Source: CALLPQ01 sp964479275
GTDB lineage: Bacteria; Pseudomonadota; Alphaproteobacteria; Caulobacterales; Parvularculaceae
Reading direction: 5' to 3'
Length of the DNA stretch: 64,000 nucleotides
NCBI GenBank assembly: GCA_964479275.1
Contig: CAYZLR010000004.1
Span: forward strand, 22,331 to 86,330
The notes under the pieces are model-generated. The model saw only the letters and a program-made list of their open reading frames with translations, was not told the DNA's origin and searched no databases. How positions within the stretch are numbered: the stretch's first letter is position 1; each line of letters begins with the position of its first letter. A program made the translations under genes and the position numbers. This document shows, in pieces, positions 19,253 through 27,546 of this stretch.

Positions 19253-20356
19253 CTACCGAAGTTTCAATGTTGCAAGACCAATGAGCGCCAAAATCACGGC
19301 AACAATCCAAAAGCGAATAACAATGGTTGGTTCCTTCCAACCCAATTGCTCAAAATGATGATGAATAGGAGCCATACGGAACACCCTTTTTCCAAACATC
19401 TTAAAAGAAGCAATTTGTATCATGACGGACAGACCCTCCAATACAAAAAGTCCCCCCACAATGGCTAAAACGATTTCATGCTTGGCTGCAACCGCTATCG
19501 CACCAATTGCCCCCCCTAAAGCCAAAGAACCAGTATCGCCCATAAAAATCATCGCGGGCGGGGCATTGAACCATAAAAATCCTAATCCGGACCCAACGAT
19601 GGCGCCACAAATAATTGTCAACTCGCCGGCACCTGGTACATAAGGAACTTGTAAATATTCTGCATAAATTGCATTGCCCACCAAATAGACAATCACAGCA
19701 TAAGTGGCAGCTGCGATCATCACGGGCACTGTTGCAAGACCATCAAGGCCATCGGTCAAGTTGACCGTATTTGAAGCGCCAACAATAACAAAGGCAGCGA
19801 AGGGGACAAATAAGATACCCAGTGGAACAAAAAGTTCTTTAAAAAAAGGTAACGGTACCGAGCTTGCTAGTCCCGCAGGTGCCCCTTCCGCTGCACCTAA
19901 AACTTTCATGCAAGCATACCCGGCTATTAAGGCAACAGCAAATTGCACAATGAGTTTCACGGAACCCACGACGCCGCCGCTCGTCTGTTTTGTGACTTTT
20001 TGATAGTCGTCCACAAAGCCCAAAAGTCCAAAAGCGAGGGTCACACCCATCACGATCCAGACATAAGCATTGCTTAAGTCTGCCCATAAAAAAGTTGAGA
20101 TGCTCAGTGATAACAAAATTAACACCCCGCCCATCGTTGGCGTTCCGGCTTTCTCAATAATATGACTTTGCGGACCATCCTCCCGAATTGGTTGACCACG
20201 CCCTTGCTTTTCACGCATCCAGTTGATCAAGCGTGGCCCCAGCAAAAAAGAAATGATCAAAGCCGTCATTACCGCCCCACCTGAGCGAAACGTCAAATAC
20301 CGAAAAACATTCAAAATCGGATATGTATCAGAAAAATTAGCAAGAATATAAAGCAT
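19253..20356 (-). CDS. mraY: Phospho-N-acetylmuramoyl-pentapeptide transferase
   Basis: Integral membrane enzyme that transfers phospho-MurNAc-pentapeptide to undecaprenyl phosphate, giving lipid I. Ten hydrophobic segments are recognisable. Signature stretches are the GTPTMGGVLIL motif, FGLLGFVDDYQKV with the paired aspartates, NTVNLTDGLDGLA, FMGDTGSLALGG and the histidine motif APIHHHFEQLGW near the C-terminus. The 367 aa is normal. Confidence 0.97.
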   Translation of the reverse strand: MLYILANFSDTYPILNVFRYLTFRSGGAVMTALIISFLLGPRLINWMREKQGRGQPIREDGPQSHIIEKAGTPTMGGVLILLSLSISTFLWADLSNAYVWIVMGVTLAFGLLGFVDDYQKVTKQTSGGVVGSVKLIVQFAVALIAGYACMKVLGAAEGAPAGLASSVPLPFFKELFVPLGILFVPFAAFVIVGASNTVNLTDGLDGLATVPVMIAAATYAVIVYLVGNAIYAEYLQVPYVPGAGELTIICGAIVGSGLGFLWFNAPPAMIFMGDTGSLALGGAIGAIAVAAKHEIVLAIVGGLFVLEGLSVMIQIASFKMFGKRVFRMAPIHHHFEQLGWKEPTIVIRFWIVAVILALIGLATLKLR

Positions 20357-20408
20357 AAAACTGTTTGGGAACCTTATAATTATAGATAATGATCAAATGA
20401 AAATGGGA

Positions 20409-21887
20409 TCATAAAGATTGCAAATCCTTTAACGCATTCGCAACTAGGCTAACCTTAGACCCGTTCGAACCTTTGACCATAATAATGTCACCTTCGTGCA
20501 GATCGATTGCTATTTTTTTGGCAAGTTCCGCCGGATCAACCACATTCAAGCCGCGAATAGCCTCCGGAACCACGCGCCAGAGCGCGTCCATTCCAGCCCC
20601 AGCGACATACAGCTTCTCTATATTTGCTGCCATCAAAGGCTCGATAAGGGCGGCATGCAAAGGCGCACTCTCTATGCCGAGCTCCAACATTTCTCCTAGA
20701 ACTGCAATTCTCCGCCCCGTTGGTGCACCAGGTTTAAGACTTGCTAGCAGCGATAGTGAGGCTCGCATCGAAGCGGGGTTGGCATTATAACTCTCGTCAA
20801 TTAGCGTAAAATGAGTGCCATCTGTTCGATCGCTAAGTTTGTCTCCCTTTGTCGGCAAGGGGATTTTGATTTGCTCTCCGCGCCCGGCACCGGCATGAAA
20901 CGTCGCTAGCGATTGCAAACAAGGAGATAAAGGCGCCCCAACACTCACGGCAGCTCCTATTGCAGCTAAGGCGTTCATGGCCTGATGCTCGCCGCCCGCG
21001 CCAAGTGTAAAATCATGACGCTCTCCGAAAATTTGCGCCCTGACCTTTTGCCCTTTCTCAATGGCTTTGGTTGAGAGAAGTCGCAGATCAGCTCGTTCTT
21101 GCGAGCCAAAAGTTAACATTTTACCCCCAGCTTTAATGGCTGCAGAAGTCTTGGCTATCTGCAATAGCAAGTCGAAATGGCGATTATCATGAGGCAGAAT
21201 GGCACAACCACCTGGCTTTATACCGCTAAATATCTCCGCTTTCGCCCGAGCAATATCTTCCTCACTGTCAAAAAATTCTAAATGGGCCGATGCGACGGTC
21301 GTAATAATCGCCGCATGGGGGCGAACCAAATCGACCAAAGGGGTAATCTCACCCGCATGGTTCATTCCAATTTCGAATACCCCAAAGCGGGCCGTAATGG
21401 GCATGCGTGCCATTGTTAAAGGGACACCAAAATGATTATTGAAACTACGATCAGCCGCATGGACACGTCCAACATTAACCAACATATGTCGCAACATATC
21501 TTTAGTGCTTGTTTTCCCTGCGCTGCCAGTAACCGCGATGCGTTTTCCAAAATTGCGCAACCTTGCAGCCCGCGCCAAATCCTCAAGACCTGCTAATGTA
21601 TCACGCACAACCAGAAAAGGTTTGCCCGCAGGAGCATTTTGTGGAGGCTTTGTAACCAGCGCCGCAGCAGCCCCAGCAGCAAAAGCATCTTCAACAAACT
21701 CATGCCCATCACGCACGTCATTGAGCGCGACAAAAATTTCACCAGGCCTAAGGGCTCGGCTATCAATTGAAATTCCCTTTGCGCTCCATTCCTCCGCCTC
21801 CCAACGGTCCGGGAGGCCACCTTTCGCGCATAACATACCACCTGTAGCAGCCGCTGCCTCATAGGCAGTCCATAATTTATCAACCAT
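20409..21887 (-). CDS. murF: UDP-MurNAc-tripeptide--D-alanyl-D-alanine ligase
   Basis: Completes the cytoplasmic pentapeptide by adding D-Ala-D-Ala made by Ddl. The N-terminal domain shows ISIDSRALRPGEIFVAL. The ATP loop is VTGSAGKTSTKDML, the central domain has FEIGMNHAGEI and TTVASAHLEFF, and the C-terminal domain has LIDESYNANPASM and KGSNGSK. The 492 aa is within the family range. It lies 15 bases after murE and 52 before mraY. Confidence 0.96.
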   Translation of the reverse strand: MVDKLWTAYEAAAATGGMLCAKGGLPDRWEAEEWSAKGISIDSRALRPGEIFVALNDVRDGHEFVEDAFAAGAAAALVTKPPQNAPAGKPFLVVRDTLAGLEDLARAARLRNFGKRIAVTGSAGKTSTKDMLRHMLVNVGRVHAADRSFNNHFGVPLTMARMPITARFGVFEIGMNHAGEITPLVDLVRPHAAIITTVASAHLEFFDSEEDIARAKAEIFSGIKPGGCAILPHDNRHFDLLLQIAKTSAAIKAGGKMLTFGSQERADLRLLSTKAIEKGQKVRAQIFGERHDFTLGAGGEHQAMNALAAIGAAVSVGAPLSPCLQSLATFHAGAGRGEQIKIPLPTKGDKLSDRTDGTHFTLIDESYNANPASMRASLSLLASLKPGAPTGRRIAVLGEMLELGIESAPLHAALIEPLMAANIEKLYVAGAGMDALWRVVPEAIRGLNVVDPAELAKKIAIDLHEGDIIMVKGSNGSKVSLVANALKDLQSL

Positions 21888-21902
21888 ACCAATCCACCAT
21901 TA

Positions 21903-23348
21903 TCACACTAACCCCGCGATCTGCCCCGCGACCTCCTTTGCATCATCAAAGTCATGAACCACGCCATTAATCGTCTGCCCACTCTCATGACCTTTCCCCA
22001 AAACCAGCAAGACATCTCCTAGCTCCAACATTTCCACGCCCAATTCAATTGCACGAGATCGGTCCCCAATATTGGATGCCTCGGGTGCACCTTGTAAAAT
22101 TTCATCACGTATTTGCGCCGGATTTTCAAATCGCGGATTATCATCAGCCAGTATGACATAGTCCGCATTTTGCCTTGCCGCCCTACCCATTAATGGTCGT
22201 TTACCACGATCGCGATCACCGCCCGCCCCGATGATCGCAATCAACCGGCCTTGGGTATGTGGGCGCACAGACTGTAAAACCGTTTCAATCGCATCAGGTG
22301 TATGGGCATAATCAACATAAATTGCAGCGCCGTTTTTCTCACCGGCTAACATCATACGCCCTGGCACCCCTTTGAGTTTTGACAACGCGCCCATGACATC
22401 GTTAAGCTCAAAGCCGCTCTCAACGACGATCGCCGCTGCCAGTAAAATATTTTCTGCCTGAAAAGCACCGACAAGGGGAACGACAAAATCAAATACCCGC
22501 CCATTTGCGCGCGCACTTATCTCCAAACCATTAGGAATTGCATTCGCTTTATCCAAACTATAATCGCAATGATTACGACCAATTGTTGTTATACGTACGT
22601 TATGAGTTTCTAAATCTCTCAATAAATCGGAACCGCCTGCCCCGTCCACATTGACAATAGCAACACCATCGGCATTCAACAGCTTTGTAAACAATCTTTT
22701 TTTCGCTGCAAAATAATCCTCAAAGCCATCGTGATAATCAAGATGATCCTGCGTAATATTGGTAAAAGCAGCACACTGAAAAGAAACTCCGTCACAACGA
22801 TATTGCGCCAGCCCATGACTGGACACCTCCATCGCCATAAAATCACATCCTGCACGTTTTGCACGCATCAAGGCATGATGCAAAGTGACCGGATCCGGGG
22901 TTGTATGGCCAAGATTTTCTACAAAGCCTTGCTCACCAGTAACATCAACGCCCAACGTGCCAAGAGACCCGCCGCGCGCGCCGAGCAATGACCAAAGCTG
23001 GCTCACAAACTGCGCGGTTGAAGTCTTGCCATTAGTCCCTGTAATCCCTACTCGATAATTCGGCATATCTGGATAGAAACTTGCGGCCAAACGCGCTAAA
23101 AGATGACGAGGCTCATCGTCTTGAAGCAATATAATATGATCTGGCAAATCAAGCTCAACACCAGACCTGACGAGCACACCAACCGCGCCAGCGTGTAATG
23201 CCTGCGGAATATATTTCACACCGTCATTGGCACTCCCCTGCAATGCGGCAAAAATATAGCCATCCCTCACATCTCGACTATCGGCCGTTAACCCCGTAAT
23301 CTCAAGATCAGGTGCGCAATCTTTTTTTAATAATTGCGATAGACGCAT
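21903..23348 (-). CDS. murE: UDP-MurNAc-tripeptide synthetase MurE
   Basis: Adds the third stem residue to UDP-MurNAc-L-Ala-D-Glu. The N-terminal domain has ADSRDVRDGYIFAALQG. The ATP loop is VGITGTNGKTSTAQFV, followed by TTPDPVTLHHALM and EVSSHGLAQYR. The C-terminal motif DDNPRFENPAQI corresponds to the DNPR motif of meso-diaminopimelate-adding enzymes, so mDAP is the probable substrate. It starts two bases after the ftsI stop. Confidence 0.96.
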   Translation of the reverse strand: MRLSQLLKKDCAPDLEITGLTADSRDVRDGYIFAALQGSANDGVKYIPQALHAGAVGVLVRSGVELDLPDHIILLQDDEPRHLLARLAASFYPDMPNYRVGITGTNGKTSTAQFVSQLWSLLGARGGSLGTLGVDVTGEQGFVENLGHTTPDPVTLHHALMRAKRAGCDFMAMEVSSHGLAQYRCDGVSFQCAAFTNITQDHLDYHDGFEDYFAAKKRLFTKLLNADGVAIVNVDGAGGSDLLRDLETHNVRITTIGRNHCDYSLDKANAIPNGLEISARANGRVFDFVVPLVGAFQAENILLAAAIVVESGFELNDVMGALSKLKGVPGRMMLAGEKNGAAIYVDYAHTPDAIETVLQSVRPHTQGRLIAIIGAGGDRDRGKRPLMGRAARQNADYVILADDNPRFENPAQIRDEILQGAPEASNIGDRSRAIELGVEMLELGDVLLVLGKGHESGQTINGVVHDFDDAKEVAGQIAGLV

Positions 23349-23350
23349 GA

Positions 23351-25306
23351 TTACTCTTTCTCAATTTTTGCAAAAGCTCCCGCTGCAGATTTTTCGATCA
23401 ACGACTTAATAGGATCAATTTGAGGCTTTCGTGAGGTTTGTTGCGCAATTTTTTTAGAGTTCCGGCGTTGGTAAACAGTACGCGAAGCAATAACATCCTG
23501 GCGCTTTCGTATCACCTCTTTTTCGGAATCATAATTATAGGCATCAGCAAAAAAAGCATCCATCGCGATTTGATCCGAAACCATTGGCACCCCCAAAATC
23601 GGCCCTACGCGTGTAACAAGTTTTTGAAACATCGGCGCTGCAGTCCAGCCCGCAGTCGCATATCCATAAGTCTCTTTCGTCGGTTGCGGGTTATCGAGCG
23701 AAACAAGCACGACATATCGCGGATCATATCCCGGAAATGCGCCTGCAAAGCTGGATATACGAGCATTTTTTAAATATCCCCCACGCCCCGGTTTATCGGC
23801 CGTAGACGTTTTTCCGATTGAAAAATAGCCGTCAACTTCTGCGCGTTTTGCTGAGCCATTAATCACGGTACGCCTTAAAATACGACGAATCTTAGCACTT
23901 GTCGAAGGACTAAAAACACGCTCTCCTTTAGGACTATCACCCTCTGCATTCTTTACAAATGTAGGCAGATGATAAATACCGCCATTTACAAGCGCGCCGT
24001 ATGCCGCCAATAAATGCAATGGTGTCACAGCAATTCCGTGACCGTAGCTCACTGTTGCCGCTTCTACTGGTCCCCATTTTTTTGGTAGATCCGGCGAGCG
24101 GTTCTCGCTCAACTCAATCGGTAAAGCGTTGAAAAGCCCCAATTTTTGTAAAAAATGTTGCTGCAATTCCGGCCCCATTTGATGAGCCATTCGTGCACTT
24201 CCAATATTTGATGAATGCTGCACAACTTCTGAAAGCGTTAAAATTTTATTTTTACCTTTGTAGTCTTTTATTTTAACGCCCGAAACTTCATACACACCGC
24301 GTGCATCATAAGGTGTTGCCTCATCTGCAAGTCCGCTCTCTATGATTGACGCCGCTGTTATAGCTTTAAAAGCAGACCCCAGATCATATCGATCATAGAC
24401 AAAACGGTTGCGCCGCGCATCAGTCGGCCTAGCGGAGGGATCATTCAAATTAAACTCAGGCAAGCTAGCCGCAGCAATCAATTCCCCAGTGTGCACATCC
24501 ATAATACCGCCCCAGGCGGCTTCAGCAGAAAACTGATTAAGTCCGTCAGACAATACTTTTTCTAAAGCTTGCTGTGCACGCACATCAATGGAGGCATAAA
24601 TTGGGTTTTGTTCTTCCTTGTTATCAAGAAGCTTTTCCAATCCCATCATCCCGCCCGCACCCGATCGCGCACGCCCTTTAACAACATGACCGATCAAATG
24701 CGGCGCTAAACCTTCTTGAGGGTAGAAACGATGGTCCTGGCGGGAAAAATGCGCCCCTGGAATACCAAGAGCAAAAACTTGCTGATGTTCTTGCGGCGTT
24801 AAATCAGAACGCACCTCAACATGACGGCCTTGCTTTAGCTTTCTCTCCAATCTTACAGGGTCAATATCTTCAAAAATTTCAGACAGACTAATGGCCGTTT
24901 CTTTAGCATCCCAAACTTCACGCCCGGAAACTTCCAAAGCGATCGCAGGTAAATTTGTCGCCAACAACACACCATTACGGTCCATTATTTCCGGGCGCGC
25001 CCCTTCTTTAACACCACCTCGCACGTGATTAACGCGCTCAACGACCATGCCATCAGCAAAAGAGAATTCCGCAAGACGCATTCCTAATCCAAGATAGACC
25101 GCGCCAAAACACAAGCCCACCATGCCTATTCTAGCCCTGGCCCTGCGTATGGCCCGGCGGGAAATCTGGTTTGCTGGCAGAAAATGCACCGTTTCACAAG
25201 ACACGCCCAGCTCTTGTTGACTGGCAACATTAGCCTGACTGTTATGGACAGATTGCCCAATCAGGTAAGCTCTTGGTTTTCTCTGACTTGTGAAGCTAAG
25301 TCTCAT
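23351..25306 (-). CDS. ftsI: Septal transpeptidase FtsI (PBP3)
   Basis: Class B penicillin-binding protein that cross-links septal peptidoglycan with FtsW. One N-terminal membrane segment lies near residues 60-80. The pedestal domain begins RPEIMDRNGVLLATNLP. The transpeptidase domain has the nucleophile motif YDLGSAFKAITAAS (Ser311, Lys314) and the SSN motif in HSSNIGSARMA. The third motif reads GKTSTAD where KTG is expected, so Ser replaces the usual Gly. The N-terminal cytoplasmic part is longer than in E. coli, total 651 aa. The basic tail after the catalytic domain looks disordered. It sits between ftsL and murE. Confidence 0.95.
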   Translation of the reverse strand: MRLSFTSQRKPRAYLIGQSVHNSQANVASQQELGVSCETVHFLPANQISRRAIRRARARIGMVGLCFGAVYLGLGMRLAEFSFADGMVVERVNHVRGGVKEGARPEIMDRNGVLLATNLPAIALEVSGREVWDAKETAISLSEIFEDIDPVRLERKLKQGRHVEVRSDLTPQEHQQVFALGIPGAHFSRQDHRFYPQEGLAPHLIGHVVKGRARSGAGGMMGLEKLLDNKEEQNPIYASIDVRAQQALEKVLSDGLNQFSAEAAWGGIMDVHTGELIAAASLPEFNLNDPSARPTDARRNRFVYDRYDLGSAFKAITAASIIESGLADEATPYDARGVYEVSGVKIKDYKGKNKILTLSEVVQHSSNIGSARMAHQMGPELQQHFLQKLGLFNALPIELSENRSPDLPKKWGPVEAATVSYGHGIAVTPLHLLAAYGALVNGGIYHLPTFVKNAEGDSPKGERVFSPSTSAKIRRILRRTVINGSAKRAEVDGYFSIGKTSTADKPGRGGYLKNARISSFAGAFPGYDPRYVVLVSLDNPQPTKETYGYATAGWTAAPMFQKLVTRVGPILGVPMVSDQIAMDAFFADAYNYDSEKEVIRKRQDVIASRTVYQRRNSKKIAQQTSRKPQIDPIKSLIEKSAAGAFAKIEKE

Positions 25307-25367
25307 TCGAGTGAACTCCTCAAAAAATTGATCTTATGTTGAATGAAACAATTTTCGCGCTCATCGC

Positions 25368-25685
25368 CTAATCATTACTGGACTGTGAACCAGCGTTTAC
25401 CTGAACATCCAGAGCCCTGACAAACTCATCGGTCGTAATAAGCTGTGCGCCTGTCACAGGCTCAAGATCAGTCTTTTCTTTTGCGATTTTCTCTAATCGC
25501 TCCGGACTTCCCAGCCACGCCAACTCTGCCCGCAAAACCTGAATGCGCCTCTCCTCTTCTGCGATGGCAACATCTACTTGTCGAATTTGTTTCCGCTCAT
25601 TACGTACAGAAACTTCTGCACGATAACGCGCAGCTACAGACAACGCCAAAATCAAACATAATAGAAAAGTCGCAAAGCGGAACAT
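25368..25685 (-). CDS. ftsL: Cell division protein FtsL
   Basis: Small bitopic divisome protein. A single N-terminal membrane helix (about residues 3-20, FATFLLCLILALSVAARY) is followed by a coiled-coil-like stretch (IRQVDVAIAEEERRIQVLRA) and LAWLGSPERLEKIAKE, typical of alphaproteobacterial FtsL. The 105 aa and its place between rsmH and ftsI support the call more than sequence identity would. FtsL works in the FtsQLB complex that activates FtsWI. Confidence 0.9.
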   Translation of the reverse strand: MFRFATFLLCLILALSVAARYRAEVSVRNERKQIRQVDVAIAEEERRIQVLRAELAWLGSPERLEKIAKEKTDLEPVTGAQLITTDEFVRALDVQVNAGSQSSND

Positions 25686-25686
25686 T

Positions 25687-26721
25687 TTAGGAAACCTCCA
25701 GTTTCATCATTGATTTAGAAAAATTAAATTCAAAAAGATCAGCAAAACCAAGATCATCAAGGCGCCCTGGTTTCTCAGTGCGAAGCCCAACTCTTAACGC
25801 AGCGGACCTGGCCCTAATATTATTTTGAGTTTCGCCATCACGTGGTTTTTTTTGCCCCCGAAAGGGAAGTGTAAACGTAATATCAGGCATATTGATTTGC
25901 GGAAGATGACGGGATGAGGAATGCAATTGTCCAGAACGGTCAGAGAGAAAACGTTTTACAATACGTGCCTCAAGCGAATGAAAAGTTACCGCGATCAATC
26001 GCCCCCCCTTCACAAGCAAAGCTTCTGCTGCGGTTAATCCTCTTGCTAATTGCCCAAGTTCATCATTTACAAAAATCCGCAAGGCTTGAAATACACGCGT
26101 TGCCGGATGTATTGACCTCCCCTTTTTGGCGGCGTACCGATTAGGGCTGGCCGCCTCAATAACACGGGCAAGAGCCAAGGTGGACTCGATCGGCCCTTCT
26201 TCACGGGCGCGTATGATAGCCTTAGCAAGGTTTCCAGCGCGCTTTTCCTCCCCATACACACGAAAAATCATTTTTAAATCATTGAATTCTGCACTCTTAA
26301 TCACATCAGCAGCGTCAGGTTTCGCGCCATCCATACGCATAGAAAGAGGGCCATCAAAACGGAACGAAAATCCACGCTCAGCCTCATCCAATTGCATTGA
26401 TGAAACCCCAAGATCAAATACCACCCCATCAATGCTCTTAATTCCCATTTGACGAAGCTTTGTATACATCTGGTCGAATGGCGCATTAATCAAAATCAAC
26501 CGACCATCATAATGCTCAACCCATTCTTGCGCCTCTGCAATTGCAATAGGATCTCGATCAAACCCATAGACCGTACAATCAGCTTTATCGAGCAAGGCTT
26601 TTGAATACCCCCCCGCACCAAAAGTCGCGTCAACATAAACTTCACCATCACGTGGGTTAAGAGCTTGTAATACCTCACTCAACATCACCGAAATATGTTT
26701 TTCATGATCTTGATTAGTCAC
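25687..26721 (-). CDS. rsmH: 16S rRNA m4C1402 methyltransferase RsmH (MraW)
   Basis: SAM-dependent enzyme that N4-methylates C1402 in the 16S rRNA decoding centre. The N-terminal HISVMLSEVLQAL precedes the SAM motif YVDATFGAGGYSKALL, DRDPIA, the GVVFDLGVSSMQLD motif and HPATRVFQALRIFVNDEL. The C-terminal part carries TFHSLEARIVKRF. The GTG start at 26721 overlaps the mraZ end by eight bases. It is kept because the family motif HxPVLLxEVL would be cut by the next ATG. The 344 aa is slightly long. Confidence 0.96.
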   Translation of the reverse strand: MTNQDHEKHISVMLSEVLQALNPRDGEVYVDATFGAGGYSKALLDKADCTVYGFDRDPIAIAEAQEWVEHYDGRLILINAPFDQMYTKLRQMGIKSIDGVVFDLGVSSMQLDEAERGFSFRFDGPLSMRMDGAKPDAADVIKSAEFNDLKMIFRVYGEEKRAGNLAKAIIRAREEGPIESTLALARVIEAASPNRYAAKKGRSIHPATRVFQALRIFVNDELGQLARGLTAAEALLVKGGRLIAVTFHSLEARIVKRFLSDRSGQLHSSSRHLPQINMPDITFTLPFRGQKKPRDGETQNNIRARSAALRVGLRTEKPGRLDDLGFADLFEFNFSKSMMKLEVS

Positions 26722-27217
26722 GGATGCCCCCCATCATATTAGGGTCGCCACTATGCGGTCTGTTTTTTAGTACAAATCGTTTCTCGCTGGCACGAGCCTG
26801 AGCTTGCGCAAATCGCTCTTCAATACCGGCGGTATTCCAAATTTGAAAAAACGATCCACGCCCAACAAAACAGGCTTCGTTTTCAACCCCGGCATGATCT
26901 TTTAAAGCGGGGAGTAAAATCGCACGACCATCAGCGTCGAATGGCAATTTTCGCGCCCGACCCATTATCGCAATTTCAAGGTCTTCGCGATCAGGATCAT
27001 AAGGATCAAGCTGGTCGATCAGCCGTTGATAGCGGTCCAACAGATCAAGCCCGCCACAATCGAGATAAGGACCACTAAGAGAAGGGACGCAAACAAATCC
27101 ATTAAAACTGTCGCAATCGAGCGCCTTCCGAAATTCCGCAGGGGTCGCGATCCGGTTCTTTTTATCGATTTTGTTGATGTGCGATCCCAAAAAATGGACC
27201 TGCATACCGCGCGGCAT
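26714..27217 (-). CDS. mraZ: Transcriptional regulator MraZ
   Basis: AbrB-like DNA-binding protein, first gene of the dcw cluster, known in E. coli to repress its own operon by binding TGGG direct repeats. Two SpoVT/AbrB-type repeats are visible: FLGSHINKIDKKNRIATPAEFRK near the start, and the stretch ending KLPFDADGRAILLPALKDHA about 80 residues later. The ATG at 27217 lies eleven bases after a GGAG. The 167 aa is slightly longer than E. coli MraZ. An ATG four codons later is also possible. Confidence 0.94.
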   Translation of the reverse strand: MPRGMQVHFLGSHINKIDKKNRIATPAEFRKALDCDSFNGFVCVPSLSGPYLDCGGLDLLDRYQRLIDQLDPYDPDREDLEIAIMGRARKLPFDADGRAILLPALKDHAGVENEACFVGRGSFFQIWNTAGIEERFAQAQARASEKRFVLKNRPHSGDPNMMGGIRD

Positions 27218-27231
27218 TTTTCTCTAAAACT

Positions 27232-27244
27232 CCCATAACACCCA
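27232..27244 (-). promoter_or_regulatory. Two TGGG repeats before mraZ (possible MraZ sites)
   Basis: On the minus strand the leader reads TGGGTGTTATGGG, two TGGG units with a nine-base period, immediately upstream of the mraZ ribosome binding site. MraZ is known to bind TGGGN repeats with a ten-base period, so these may be autoregulatory half-sites. The period does not match exactly and only two copies are clear. Confidence 0.3.
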
Positions 27245-27255
27245 AGCTAAAATCC

Positions 27256-27270
27256 TTAACCGGTAGTTAA
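27256..27270. promoter_or_regulatory. CtrA-type box upstream of mraZ
   Basis: TTAACCGGTAGTTAA matches the CtrA consensus TTAA-N7-TTAA exactly and is placed 39 bases before the mraZ start codon. CtrA controls division genes in Caulobacter and relatives. This would tie the dcw operon to the cell cycle. A chance match is possible in AT-rich intergenic DNA. Confidence 0.5.
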
Positions 27271-27455
27271 CGGGATATCATGGGACAATACGGTACGTCA
27301 AAGTTTAAATACGGGATAGCGCAAATAATTACGGCTCCAGATGAAAATATAATTTTTAAACCCAATTCACGGCTTACAAAACGGAACTTTTCAAGAACAA
27401 AATTCACCCCCCGCGAGCACATACCAGACAAGGCCGAAAGCCAAACCTCACCTAC

Positions 27456-27483
27456 AAAAAAGGCGGCCCTATTTAGGGCCGCC
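27456..27483 (-). terminator. Rho-independent terminator after the M28 peptidase
   Basis: On the minus strand a 9-bp GC-rich stem (GGCGGCCCT / AGGGCCGCC, 4-nt loop) is followed by six T. It lies about 65 bases after the peptidase stop and separates that gene from the mraZ promoter. Confidence 0.88.
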
Positions 27484-27546
27484 CGTCATTTTCACCGCAA
27501 GAATGACAATTTAGAATAATTGAACTTTAAATCAGCTCAACCAAGG

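Larger units (their letters stand above)
27218..27546. other. Intergenic region mraZ - M28 peptidase
   Basis: This 329-base gap holds the mraZ promoter region with the CtrA box and TGGG repeats on the left, and the peptidase terminator on the right. No RNA gene or small reading frame with a convincing ribosome binding site was seen. Confidence 0.6.
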
